In this document: one piece after another, positions 16,400 to 24,759 of the stretch
Numbering within the stretch: the first letter of the stretch is position 1
Layout of the letters: each line of letters starts with the position of its first letter
Source of the DNA: Lachnospiraceae bacterium EP-SM-12S-S03
GTDB lineage: Bacteria; Bacillota; Clostridia; Lachnospirales; Lachnospiraceae
Length of the DNA stretch: 64,000 nucleotides
NCBI GenBank assembly: GCA_020540725.1
Contig: JAJBSL010000001.1
Span: forward strand, 62,001-126,000
Direction: 5' to 3'
Notes under the pieces: generated by a model
Told to the model about the DNA's origin: nothing
What the model saw: only the letters and a program-made list of their open reading frames with translations
Database searches by the model: none
Made by a program: the position numbers and the translations under genes

Positions 16400-18862
16400 C
16401 TATTCATGGAATCTGATCCGATCAATCAGGCTTTGTTTTCTCAAGGATCGTCCGATCAAGAATATAAGCACAATCTGCACAAACAGAATGATCAAAATCA
16501 TTGCTGCTGCCGCTTCCGTCGGATAATGGAAATACTGGATATTGAACATTCCGTCTGCTTTCGCATAAAGGAATGCACCATAGCCCGCCAAAGAGCCAAG
16601 ACCAATAGCCAGAATCAGAGCTCCCCCTGTATAAAACAATCCTTCCATCTGCAACATCTTCATCAACTGTTTTTCCGAAAGTCCGATAGCCTGCATCATA
16701 CCGATTTCTTTCATCCGCACATGGATGCTGTTGATAAGCGTATTGATCAGATTCATCACGCAGATGACGCCAAGTATGCCAAGGAATCCATAACATGCAA
16801 GATACATCGTTCCCATAACACTCTGCCACATTTCATATTCCTCATTCCATGTTTTCAAAACCAATCTTTGATCCGGTTCTATCATCTTCTGAAGTTTCTG
16901 TTCTAATTTTTCATCATACTTCTTATCTGCATAGATCAGCATTCCATCATTCGCATTATATTTGCTGATTTCATCCATCGCTTCCCTGGAAATCATCCAG
17001 CTTCCATACTCTAGAAGACGGGAAGGTACATCTACAATTCCCATAACCTCCACTTCTTTTTCGACAATTTCATTTCCCGTCTCAATCCGGAAACGATATA
17101 CATTTCCGACTTTTAAATCTTTCTCCCATCGCAGCACGTTATTACTGACAAGAATCTTTCTTCCGCTTTTCCATCCTTCTTCATCAAATTTCCCCTCTAT
17201 GATGTGTTCCTTCACTTCTTCCATACAACTTTCCGGAAGCGCTTCGATACTTCCCTCCTGATTTCCTTCCACCAACTCATTACATATAAACTTGAGTCTC
17301 TCTACATATTCTACACGATTTACACCCGGAAGTTGTTCTGTCTGCCTGCGAAATTCTTCATTCAAAGGATTATTCTGTTGGATTACACCCCATTCCAATT
17401 CCGGATGTTCTTTATTGCCGCTTTCCGATTCAATTTCAATCTGATATTCTCCTTCTACGGATGCACTTGAGATTTCTTTCGGATCTGCACAGGAGAGTAT
17501 CGTTGCCACTACAAGGAACAAAATTCCTGTCATTCCCATAGATAAAATTGTAATGGCTGTCCGTTTTTTATTTCTTGCAAGATTGCTCTTTGTCAGTCGG
17601 AAGAGATTCAAAGAATCATATCCTTTCCGCACTTTCTTTTTGCTTTCCTCATCCTGAAACCGCATCGCCTCTACCGGTGTGATCTTTGCTGCCATCTTCA
17701 TTGGTTTCCGGAGAGAAAACCATACCGTGATCACAGAAATACCGATTGCCATCACATAGAGCCACCAAGGATGCAGATTGACTGTCCCCTCTTTTACAAT
17801 CTTGTGCATTGCCTCAATTCCCATAACGTCTATACTCCCCGCTGCATCGATCAGAACATACATCGCCGTTTGAATAAATGGTGTCCCGATCAGAAGTCCG
17901 ATGGGAATGGCGATGCAGGCAACAAGCATCCCTTCCCGAAGCACAATGCTGCGTATCTGAGACTTTGTTGCGCCGAGTGCACGCATTCTTCCATAGTCCC
18001 GGATTCTCTGTGGCATAGACACATAGTAAATACTGTAAATGGTCACCACTCCTGCCAGAATAATCACGAGCATGATCATCCCTACGATCGGGAACATCGA
18101 TGGATCCACATAATTTGCAGCCATATATTCCTTATTCGTTCCATAGTCTTCTTCTGAAAGTCCAAAACTCTCCGTCAATTGTGTAATATCATCTTTTACT
18201 GTGTCATACAGATCCATCTGACCGGTCTTTAGATGAACATAGACATAATATTGAATGTTTTCTTTGGAAAATAGTGTTTTTGCAAAGTCTTCTGCCACAT
18301 ATGCTCCATAAATCTGTTTCTCCTTTTGTTCTTCCGTGTCCTTTGTCATACCGCAGATGGTAAATGTACCCTCCTGTCGGTAATCTAATTCCCCGTCACG
18401 CAAAACCTGATATGGAATGCGGATCGTATCCCCAACTTTTCCTTCTATCCCAAGGGCATCCAGAATTCCTTTGGAGACAATGATCTCCGATGCTTTTTCC
18501 GGAAACCGCCCTTCAGAAAGCTCAATCCGGTTCAAATCGGCACAAGTCTGATCCAGTGCCGTCAGACTAATGGTTGCTTGATCTGCCGGAATCATTCCTA
18601 CATCGCAACGAAGTCCGACCGTTTCCACATCTTCTCTTACCCTCACCTGTTCTGCAATATCCGAGTCTACATTTCGAAGCACCACATGCCAGGTTGGATA
18701 GATTTCATTGATTGCCGCAAATTCCAGCTTCACCATCGCCTGCGCCGCTCCCGGAACGAGAAACAAAAGCAGCGTAGTGAGACAGACCGCAATCCCCACA
18801 AGAATATTCCTTCCACGGTTATATTTAAAATTTGCAATCGATGCCTTTGTCACCATTTTCAT
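16400..18862 (-). CDS. FtsX-family ABC transporter permease
   Basis: An 820-residue permease with two FtsX modules. One transmembrane helix near residues 18-40 is followed by an extracellular domain (about 45-255) and three helices (about 258-385). A linker, a second single helix (about 437-460), a second extracellular domain (about 470-690) and three final helices (about 700-810) complete it. This is the MacB/LolCE-like mechanotransmission layout rather than the 10-helix BceB type. It overlaps its ATPase by four bases (ATGA). With the upstream two-component system it probably forms a sensing and resistance or cell-envelope unit; the substrate is unknown. Confidence 0.88.
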   Translation of the reverse strand: MKMVTKASIANFKYNRGRNILVGIAVCLTTLLLFLVPGAAQAMVKLEFAAINEIYPTWHVVLRNVDSDIAEQVRVREDVETVGLRCDVGMIPADQATISLTALDQTCADLNRIELSEGRFPEKASEIIVSKGILDALGIEGKVGDTIRIPYQVLRDGELDYRQEGTFTICGMTKDTEEQKEKQIYGAYVAEDFAKTLFSKENIQYYVYVHLKTGQMDLYDTVKDDITQLTESFGLSEEDYGTNKEYMAANYVDPSMFPIVGMIMLVIILAGVVTIYSIYYVSMPQRIRDYGRMRALGATKSQIRSIVLREGMLVACIAIPIGLLIGTPFIQTAMYVLIDAAGSIDVMGIEAMHKIVKEGTVNLHPWWLYVMAIGISVITVWFSLRKPMKMAAKITPVEAMRFQDEESKKKVRKGYDSLNLFRLTKSNLARNKKRTAITILSMGMTGILFLVVATILSCADPKEISSASVEGEYQIEIESESGNKEHPELEWGVIQQNNPLNEEFRRQTEQLPGVNRVEYVERLKFICNELVEGNQEGSIEALPESCMEEVKEHIIEGKFDEEGWKSGRKILVSNNVLRWEKDLKVGNVYRFRIETGNEIVEKEVEVMGIVDVPSRLLEYGSWMISREAMDEISKYNANDGMLIYADKKYDEKLEQKLQKMIEPDQRLVLKTWNEEYEMWQSVMGTMYLACYGFLGILGVICVMNLINTLINSIHVRMKEIGMMQAIGLSEKQLMKMLQMEGLFYTGGALILAIGLGSLAGYGAFLYAKADGMFNIQYFHYPTEAAAAMILIILFVQIVLIFLIGRSLRKQSLIDRIRFHE

Positions 18863-19533
18863 GACTGACTCACCACCTTACCATCTTCAATCACAATGAT
18901 TCGGTCTGCCATCTGCGCCACTGTCTCGTCATGGGTGATCATCACCAGAGACTGTCCGTACTCCGTCACACAGGATCTTAGTAAAGACAGCACCTCAAGT
19001 TCCGTCCTGGAATCCAGATTTCCCGTCGGCTCGTCTGCACAAATAATGGCAGGACGTGTCACAAGCGCTCTTGCGATAGCGATTCTCTGCTTCTGACCTC
19101 CGGAAAGTGTAGACGGCATAGCATGCAGTTTTTCTTCCATTCCGATATTTTTCACAATACGCATCACATATTTCTTATCTACCGTTTTTCCATCAAGGCC
19201 CAGTGGAAGTACAATATTTTCCCACACATTCATGGACGGAATCAGATTATAATCCTGGAAAATGAATCCGATCTTCCTTCTTCGGAACATAGCCAGCTTT
19301 TCTTCCTTTAGGTTAAAAATATCTTCGCCGTCAATCCATACTTTTCCGGAATCAGGTCGATCCAGTCCCCCGAGAAGATGTAAAAGCGTACTCTTTCCGG
19401 ATCCGGATTTTCCGATGATCGCTGTGAATTTTCCACGCTCAATGGTAAGACTCGTGTGATCCACAGCCCGCACAAGGTTCTCTCCTTTTCCATAATATTT
19501 CACAAGATCTTCTATTCTTACAATTTCACTCAT
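18859..19533 (-). CDS. ABC transporter ATPase, MacB/LolD type
   Basis: A 224-residue ATPase partner of the FtsX permease. Walker A GKSGSGKST is near residue 40, the signature LSGGQKQRIAIARAL near 138, Walker B IICADEPTGNLD near 160 and the switch His in MITHDE. I start at MSEIVRIEDL (19533), where AGGAGG is 8 bases away, rather than the ATG two codons upstream, which is too close. A TATAAT (19561-19566, minus) and an 11-bp direct repeat lie just upstream, so the pair has its own promoter behind the kinase gene. Confidence 0.93.
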   Translation of the reverse strand: MSEIVRIEDLVKYYGKGENLVRAVDHTSLTIERGKFTAIIGKSGSGKSTLLHLLGGLDRPDSGKVWIDGEDIFNLKEEKLAMFRRRKIGFIFQDYNLIPSMNVWENIVLPLGLDGKTVDKKYVMRIVKNIGMEEKLHAMPSTLSGGQKQRIAIARALVTRPAIICADEPTGNLDSRTELEVLSLLRSCVTEYGQSLVMITHDETVAQMADRIIVIEDGKVVSQS

Positions 19534-19560
19534 GATCATTTCCTCCTTTTCGTTACATTT

Positions 19561-19619
19561 ATTATATCTTTTCTAACTTACAAAACCCTTACAAACTGTC
19601 TAACAAATTTGTAAGGGTT
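19561..19619 (-). promoter_or_regulatory. Promoter with response-regulator-type repeats, ABC operon
   Basis: On the minus strand TATAAT (19566-19561) is preceded by a poor -35 (GGGTTT at a 17-bp spacing). CTTACAAA occurs at 19577-19584 and 19588-19595 on plus, exactly 11 bp apart, across the -35 region. A third, inverted copy (TTTGTAAG, 19608-19615) extends the second into a perfect 12-bp inverted repeat (AACCCTTACAAA 19584-19595, TTTGTAAGGGTT 19608-19619). This looks like an activator-dependent promoter for an OmpR-family regulator; the same hairpin might also end the kinase transcript. Confidence 0.65.
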
Positions 19620-19622
19620 CTC

Positions 19623-20759
19623 TTATACCAAAGGCAACGTAATTCTGAAAATACTTCCACCGGAAAGAAATGATTTTACACTCACCGTTCCTCCTTGCTC
19701 TTCAATAATTGTTCTCGTCAGGTAAAGTCCCACACCGGCACCCTCCTGGCTTTGCACGTCTTTTGCTTGTCCGCGGTAAAAACGTCCGAAAATCTTATGA
19801 TACTCTTCCGGCTTCACACCGATTCCTTCATCTTCCACTTCGATCAATCCATACGTATGCATCTTCTGCAAACGTATGGTAATCCGGCTTCCTTCTTTGG
19901 AATATTTCACACCATTATCCAAAATATTGACGAGAGCCTCTCTCGTCCACTTCTCATCATATCTGCACCGAAATTCTTCTTCTGCTTCCACCTGGATTTC
20001 AATTCTCTTGCGGATCGCTTTCATGATCATCTCTTCCACTGCATGCACGATCACTTCCTTGATGTCTCGTTCTTCCGGCTGTAGACGAATCATATGATTC
20101 TCCAATTTAGAAAGCTGTATCAGTTCTTCCGTAAGTTCTGTAAGTTTCTCCACCGATTCCCCGCTTCTTTCAAAATAATCCCGCAGTTCGTCTTCACCTG
20201 CGTCTTCGTCCTCATAGAGTTCCTGCATTACTCTTAAACCGGAAAGAGGTGTTTTTAGCTGGTGGGAAATATTGGTAATGAGCGCCTTTATATTTTCTTC
20301 TTCCTTTTGCGCTTCTGCTTTCAAATCACTGATATAAGCATTCTGTTCCTTGATTTTTTCTTTCAGTTCCTCGACAAATATTCCTTCTTCCTGTTGTTTT
20401 CTTTCTCTTCGCACCGCAAAAAAATAACAGATCCAGATTGCCGCAAGCCCACAAATGGAAGTTCCTGCCATTTGCATCCAAAGACCTTTCCCTTGAAGCG
20501 TATTATAAAAACGATAGTCATATTTCTCCTGCAATTCTTCCATCTGCGTTTTGCTTACAGAATTTTCCTCATCCGCTTTCCAGATTTTAGCAAAATCAGC
20601 TTCCATCTCCGGATATTCCTTTGACAACTCTGCAATCCAGAAAGTCTGCTGTGCAAACTGTTTTTTCCCGATCCCATAGAAAAGGCATCCGCAGACAAGA
20701 AGAAAACACACGGAAACTGCTGCGTACACTCTTATTTTCTTTTTACCGGTTCTGTCCAT
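19623..20759 (-). CDS. Sensor histidine kinase
   Basis: A 378-residue kinase with two transmembrane helices (about 9-29 and 104-124) around an extracellular loop of roughly 75 residues rich in Lys, Glu and Asp. A coiled linker (125-170) leads to H-box LITNISHQLKTPLSG (about residue 172), N-box ALVNILDNGVKYS, G1 VEDEGIGVKPEE and G2 GAGVGLYLTR. It overlaps the regulator gene by 28 bp and controls, by position, the ABC transporter encoded downstream. The loop is longer than in BceS-type kinases, so it may sense its ligand directly. Confidence 0.92.
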   Translation of the reverse strand: MDRTGKKKIRVYAAVSVCFLLVCGCLFYGIGKKQFAQQTFWIAELSKEYPEMEADFAKIWKADEENSVSKTQMEELQEKYDYRFYNTLQGKGLWMQMAGTSICGLAAIWICYFFAVRRERKQQEEGIFVEELKEKIKEQNAYISDLKAEAQKEEENIKALITNISHQLKTPLSGLRVMQELYEDEDAGEDELRDYFERSGESVEKLTELTEELIQLSKLENHMIRLQPEERDIKEVIVHAVEEMIMKAIRKRIEIQVEAEEEFRCRYDEKWTREALVNILDNGVKYSKEGSRITIRLQKMHTYGLIEVEDEGIGVKPEEYHKIFGRFYRGQAKDVQSQEGAGVGLYLTRTIIEEQGGTVSVKSFLSGGSIFRITLPLV

Positions 20760-21406
20760 ACATATCCGATTCCTCTCACATTGGAGATTGCATTGATCTC
20801 CAATTTATTTTTCAGGCGACTGATGTTTACCGATACAGTATTATCATCTACAAACTGCCCATCCTTATCCCACACATGTTCCAGTATCTGTTCTTTTGAC
20901 ACGATATGTCCTGCATGCTCCAAAAGAAGCAACAGAATCTGCAATTCTTTTTTCGTCAAAGAAACGATTTCTTCTCCTTTTGTTACCTTCATATCCCGTA
21001 AATACACTGTAATATTCCCGGACCGCAAAACACCTTCCTCCTGCTCCTGATATCTTCTCATAAACGCATTAACCTTGGAAATCAGGATCAAAAGGCTGAA
21101 TGGTTTTGTAATATAATCATCTGCCCCGCCATCGTAACCGTTTATAATATCCATTTCCTGATCCATGGCAGTCAGATAAATAAGTAACGTTTTCCTTTCT
21201 TCCCGAAGTTGCGTGGCAAATTCCATTCCGTTGCCATCCGGAAGCATCACATCACTGATGACCATGGCAATCTCTTCTCTTTTTGCATGTTCCTTCGCTT
21301 CTGCAATGGTAAATACAGACAACACACAATATCCTTCTTTTTCCAATCTCCTTGTAATCATTGTATTCAAATTTCTATCGTCTTCTAATAACAGGATTGT
21401 CTTCAT
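20732..21406 (-). CDS. OmpR-family response regulator
   Basis: A 224-residue regulator with a receiver domain (acidic LLEDDRN, phospho-acceptor Asp in MVISDVMLPDGNG about residue 54, Lys in DYITKPFSL) and a C-terminal winged helix (about 130-222, ending RGIGYVW). GGAGA with AAGGA lies before the ATG. It is the first gene of the unit regulator-kinase-ATPase-permease on the minus strand. The 11-bp repeats in front of the ATPase gene are its most likely target. Confidence 0.93.
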   Translation of the reverse strand: MKTILLLEDDRNLNTMITRRLEKEGYCVLSVFTIAEAKEHAKREEIAMVISDVMLPDGNGMEFATQLREERKTLLIYLTAMDQEMDIINGYDGGADDYITKPFSLLILISKVNAFMRRYQEQEEGVLRSGNITVYLRDMKVTKGEEIVSLTKKELQILLLLLEHAGHIVSKEQILEHVWDKDGQFVDDNTVSVNISRLKNKLEINAISNVRGIGYVWTEPVKRK

Positions 21407-21465
21407 TCCTTATTCTCCGTCTTTCTTTTTTGCTCTTTTTCCATTTTACCACAATCTTCGGATTC

Positions 21466-21495
21466 AGAAAAGGATCGGAACTAACGTCCGATCCT
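21466..21495 (-). terminator. Terminator after the SDR gene
   Basis: On the minus strand AGGATCGGA and TCCGATCCT (arms 21487-21495 and 21471-21479) form a perfect 9-bp stem around a 7-base loop and are followed by TTTTCTG. It separates the SDR gene from the response regulator gene. Confidence 0.75.
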
Positions 21496-21512
21496 CTGAA
21501 ACTGATTTTCCC

Positions 21513-22313
21513 TTATGGTCTGAGCCCCATACCACCTTCTAATGTAATAGTTTCGCCACTCAAATATTTGAAATCCGGTGATGCAAGCCCTACACATGCA
21601 CGTCCGATTTCTGTCTCCACATTTCCGTAATGTCCCATAGGCGGCATTTTTACATTGGCTTTGAATGCATCCGGATAAGATTTCTCAAAATTCTCAAGCT
21701 GCGCTGTCCATGCAAGAGGACAGATTACATTTACATTGATCCCATCTTTTCCCCATTCTGTAGCCGCCACTCTGGAAAGCCCTCGTATTCCTTCTTTTGC
21801 TGCTGCATAAGAACACTGTCCGTAGTTACCAAATAATCCGGCTCCTGATGCAAAGTTGATGACTGTTCCTTTTGTCTCTTTCAAATACGGGTAACATGCT
21901 TTCATATAATAATACGCTGCATATAATCCAGAATAGATTGCAAGGTCAAACTGTTCTGTCGTATGATCTTCAATTGTTACCCCCGATGCAGATGCCTGTG
22001 CATTGTTGATCAGCACATCGATTCTTCCAAATGTATCTACTGTCTGGTCGATCACATGATTTACAACCTTCTCATTGTCTGATCCAGCGCTTACATCCGC
22101 CTGGACCGGCAACACTTTAATCCCGTACAAACGTTCCAACTCTTCTTTTGCTTCGTCCAGTTTCTTTGCATTCCTTCCCGTAATTACAAGATTTGCTCCT
22201 TCTTTTGCATATGCCGTCGCAATTCCATATCCAATAGATCCACAGCTTCCATCTGATAAAACTGCTCTTCCGCCGCCTGTAATAATTGCTGTTTTACCTG
22301 TCAAATGTCCCAT
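21513..22313 (-). CDS. Short-chain dehydrogenase/reductase
   Basis: A 266-residue NAD(P)-dependent oxidoreductase of the SDR family. The nucleotide loop is unusual: TGGGRAV is separated from GSIGYGIA by an extra stretch (LSDGSC), closer to the divergent FabI-like pattern than to TGxxxGIG. The rest is classical: NNAQAS (about 105), a Ser in INFASGAG, catalytic SYAAAKEG (Tyr and Lys about 169 and 173) and C-terminal ITLEGGM. The substrate is not readable; gut Lachnospiraceae have SDRs acting on steroids and bile acids, so a hydroxysteroid dehydrogenase is one possibility. It is a single gene with its own terminator. Confidence 0.88.
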   Translation of the reverse strand: MGHLTGKTAIITGGGRAVLSDGSCGSIGYGIATAYAKEGANLVITGRNAKKLDEAKEELERLYGIKVLPVQADVSAGSDNEKVVNHVIDQTVDTFGRIDVLINNAQASASGVTIEDHTTEQFDLAIYSGLYAAYYYMKACYPYLKETKGTVINFASGAGLFGNYGQCSYAAAKEGIRGLSRVAATEWGKDGINVNVICPLAWTAQLENFEKSYPDAFKANVKMPPMGHYGNVETEIGRACVGLASPDFKYLSGETITLEGGMGLRP

Positions 22314-22405
22314 AATATCCTCCTTGTTATTTTAGTAACAATTTCAGTAACGATTACTGTTTTCTACCTTTAGGATATCACCGGGATATAGAAATGTCAA
22401 TTATT

Positions 22406-22513
22406 TCATTTTTTAAACCCATCATTTTCCATAAATTTATCCACTTTGTCCATAATTTTATATCCAAATCCAAACATAACAATTAATAATATAACTAATC
22501 CTGCATTTACCAT
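22406..22513 (-). CDS. Candidate 35-residue membrane protein
   Basis: An unlisted small ORF reading MVNAGLVILLIVMFGFGYKI and then a charged tail ending with FMENDGFKK and TGA. It has one hydrophobic helix (residues 3-19) followed by alternating Lys and Asp, typical of real small membrane proteins. AAGG lies 9 bases before the ATG. It is divergent from trkH and shares with it a region of paired 11-bp repeats. KdpF-like accessory proteins of potassium transporters have a similar size, but I see no specific sequence match. Confidence 0.5.
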   Translation of the reverse strand: MVNAGLVILLIVMFGFGYKIMDKVDKFMENDGFKK

Positions 22514-22584
22514 AACAACTACCTTCTTTCTAGTCTTATGATATCTCTCTTTTCATAAAGTTATAGTAAATACCGTTCATCTCA

Positions 22585-22631
22585 CATAAAGATTCTATAA
22601 AGGCATATGATATCTTTATGCAATCTTTATA
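22585..22631. promoter_or_regulatory. Paired 11-bp direct repeats in opposite orientation, candidate KdpE-like operator
   Basis: ATAAAG occurs at 22586 and 22597, 11 bp apart. Its complement occurs as ATCTTTATG at 22612 and ATCTTTATA at 22623, again 11 bp apart. The outer CATAAAGAT (22585-22593) and ATCTTTATG (22612-22620) also form a perfect 9-bp inverted repeat. The array lies between the divergent small ORF and trkH. KdpE of other bacteria binds T/A-rich TTTATA-type repeats. A KdpE-like regulator is encoded 2.5 kb away; the link is an inference. Confidence 0.55.
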
Positions 22632-22738
22632 TACAAATTCTTTTCTTAATATGCTTTTTATTGTCAAAACTATGATAAAATCTTATGATTACTATGCTAT
22701 AATTGAATTATATAAATACGTAAAAAAGAGGATGTATT

Positions 22739-24100
22739 ATGTCGGCTGCAAATAAACTTTATAACTATTTTCTTCACCTTTCACCGATGAAGATTCTTTT
22801 ACTTGGCTACTGCATCATCATTGCGCTTGGAACTTTTTTTCTCAGCCTTCCTGCTGCAGTAAGAGCCCCCGGAACCAAGAATCTGCTGACCAGCTTTTTT
22901 ACTGCAACATCAGCAACCTGCGTGACAGGGCTCATCCAATTTGATACTTATACCCACTGGTCTTTCTTCGGACAGGTCGTAATCATTTGCCTGATTCAGA
23001 TTGGTGGTATGGGATTTATGACTTTATGTATTGCGATTATGACGGTTACAAAGCGTAAGATCGGACTTGTATCCCGTTCCCTCATGCAGAACTCAGTTTC
23101 TGCACCGCAGATCGGTGGTATTGTAAAAATGACCAAATTCATTCTTTTCGGTACCATCATAGTGGAATCTGCCGGCGCCATACTGCTCGCTTTCCACTTT
23201 TGCCCGGAATATGGCTTCAGACAGGGAATGTGGTTTTCCGTATTTCACAGCATTTCCGCATTCTGTAACGCAGGCTTTGATCTGATGGGATCCCAGGCGC
23301 CTTTTTCTTCGCTTACAGCAGAAGTAGGCAACTGGTATGTCAATCTGATTATTATGTTTCTTATTATAATAGGTGGTCTTGGTTTTTTTGTATGGCAGGA
23401 TGTCATTGCAACCAAATTCCGATTTCACAATATGCGTCTGCACACAAAGCTGGTACTCTTTATGACCGTTTCTTTAGTATTTGGCGGCGCTCTTCTTTTA
23501 TTCCTTTGTGAAAACGGTACTGCCTCCTACGAGAACCTGAATTACTCCGAACGTATTGCAGCATCCATGTTTCAATCGGTAAGCGCAAGAACTGCCGGCT
23601 TCAATACTGTAGATCTTGCTGCACTTACAGAAAGCGGTCGTTTTATCATACTGATACTGATGATGATCGGCGGTTCCCCTGGTTCTACTGCCGGTGGAAT
23701 CAAAACCACCACCTTCGCCGTTCTTCTCTTGTCGGTAATCACTACCTTCAAGAATCGTAAGTCTACAGAAGTATTTGGCAGAAGACTGGAGGATCATGTA
23801 TCCCGGAAAGTATTATGTGTATTTACACTATATCTTTCTTTTTCCTGTGTGGTGGGTGCAATTATATCCAGAGTGGAAAATGCAGATTTCCTGAACTCTC
23901 TTTTTGAAGCGGTATCTGCAATTGCAACGGTAGGACTTTCCACAGGAATGACGCCAACCCTTTCCCCTCTGTCACACATTCTTCTGGCATTTTTGATGTT
24001 GTTCGGAAGAGTTGGTTCGCTTACGATGCTTCTTGCATTTGCAACCGGTAAAAAACATATTCCATCTGCATTGCCTGCAGAAAAGATTCAGATTGGATAA
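22739..24100 (+). CDS. trkH: TrkH/KtrB-type potassium uptake membrane subunit
   Basis: A 453-residue channel-like subunit with the four repeated selectivity loops seen in order: TATSATCVTGL (about 58), FHSISAFCNAGFDLMG (about 170), SVSARTAGFNTVDL (about 280) and FEAVSAIATVGLSTGM (about 390). The gating-loop type sequence MMIGGSPGSTAGGIKT lies before the last third. It imports K+ (possibly with Na+ or H+ coupling) together with the cytosolic ring encoded 14 bp downstream. The length and short N-terminus are nearer KtrB than TrkH of E. coli. A ribosome binding site AGAGGA is 7 bases upstream. Confidence 0.95.
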   Translation: MSAANKLYNYFLHLSPMKILLLGYCIIIALGTFFLSLPAAVRAPGTKNLLTSFFTATSATCVTGLIQFDTYTHWSFFGQVVIICLIQIGGMGFMTLCIAIMTVTKRKIGLVSRSLMQNSVSAPQIGGIVKMTKFILFGTIIVESAGAILLAFHFCPEYGFRQGMWFSVFHSISAFCNAGFDLMGSQAPFSSLTAEVGNWYVNLIIMFLIIIGGLGFFVWQDVIATKFRFHNMRLHTKLVLFMTVSLVFGGALLLFLCENGTASYENLNYSERIAASMFQSVSARTAGFNTVDLAALTESGRFIILILMMIGGSPGSTAGGIKTTTFAVLLLSVITTFKNRKSTEVFGRRLEDHVSRKVLCVFTLYLSFSCVVGAIISRVENADFLNSLFEAVSAIATVGLSTGMTPTLSPLSHILLAFLMLFGRVGSLTMLLAFATGKKHIPSALPAEKIQIG

Positions 24101-24114
24101 GAAGGAGATTTCAA

Positions 24115-24759
24115 ATGAAAAATATATTAGTTATTGGACTTGGCCGTTTTGGAAGACATATGGCAAGAAAACTCATCGAAGAGCATAACATTGTTCTTGC
24201 CGTTGAAAAAAATGAAGAAAGAGCTGACAATGCCGTCGATATCTTAAGTGATATTCAGATCGGAGATGCTACAAATGAATCTTTCATCCGCTCTCTCGGT
24301 GTAAATAACTTTGATCTCTGTGTCGTTGCCATCGGTGACAACTTCCAGAGTTCCCTTGAGATTACCGTACTTTTAAAAGATTACGGTGCAAAATTTGTAC
24401 TTGCCAGAGCAAGCAGAGACGTTCACAGAAAGCTGCTCTTAAGAAATGGTGCCGATCATGTAGTCTATGCGGAAAGAGAGATGGCTGAACGACTGGCCAT
24501 CAAGTATGGAAGTAAAAACATCTTCGAATACTTAAATCTGACTCCTGAGGTAGCAATCTGCGAGATTAAGATTCCAGCCGGCTGGATCGGGAAAAGTATT
24601 GTAGAGAAATCTATCCGTACCCGCTATAATGTGAGTATTCTTGCCACAAAAAAAGAGGGAAAAGTTCATCCTCTCCCTCATCCTGACCACGTGTTTACCA
24701 AAGATGAAACTCTGATCATCATGGGTGAAACAAGTGTGGTAAACTCTTTTATTTATTAG
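24115..24759 (+). CDS. trkA: TrkA/KtrA-type potassium uptake regulatory subunit
   Basis: A 214-residue cytosolic subunit with an RCK-N nucleotide-binding domain (IGLGRFGRHMARKL at residue 6, acidic VEKNEERAD, GDATNESF) and a C-terminal TrkA-C domain (about 135-214), where ATP/ADP or c-di-AMP binding controls the channel in relatives. It follows trkH by 14 bp with its own AAGGAG, so they form a two-gene operon. Its last 11 bp overlap, tail to tail, the KdpE-like regulator gene on the other strand. Confidence 0.95.
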   Translation: MKNILVIGLGRFGRHMARKLIEEHNIVLAVEKNEERADNAVDILSDIQIGDATNESFIRSLGVNNFDLCVVAIGDNFQSSLEITVLLKDYGAKFVLARASRDVHRKLLLRNGADHVVYAEREMAERLAIKYGSKNIFEYLNLTPEVAICEIKIPAGWIGKSIVEKSIRTRYNVSILATKKEGKVHPLPHPDHVFTKDETLIIMGETSVVNSFIY

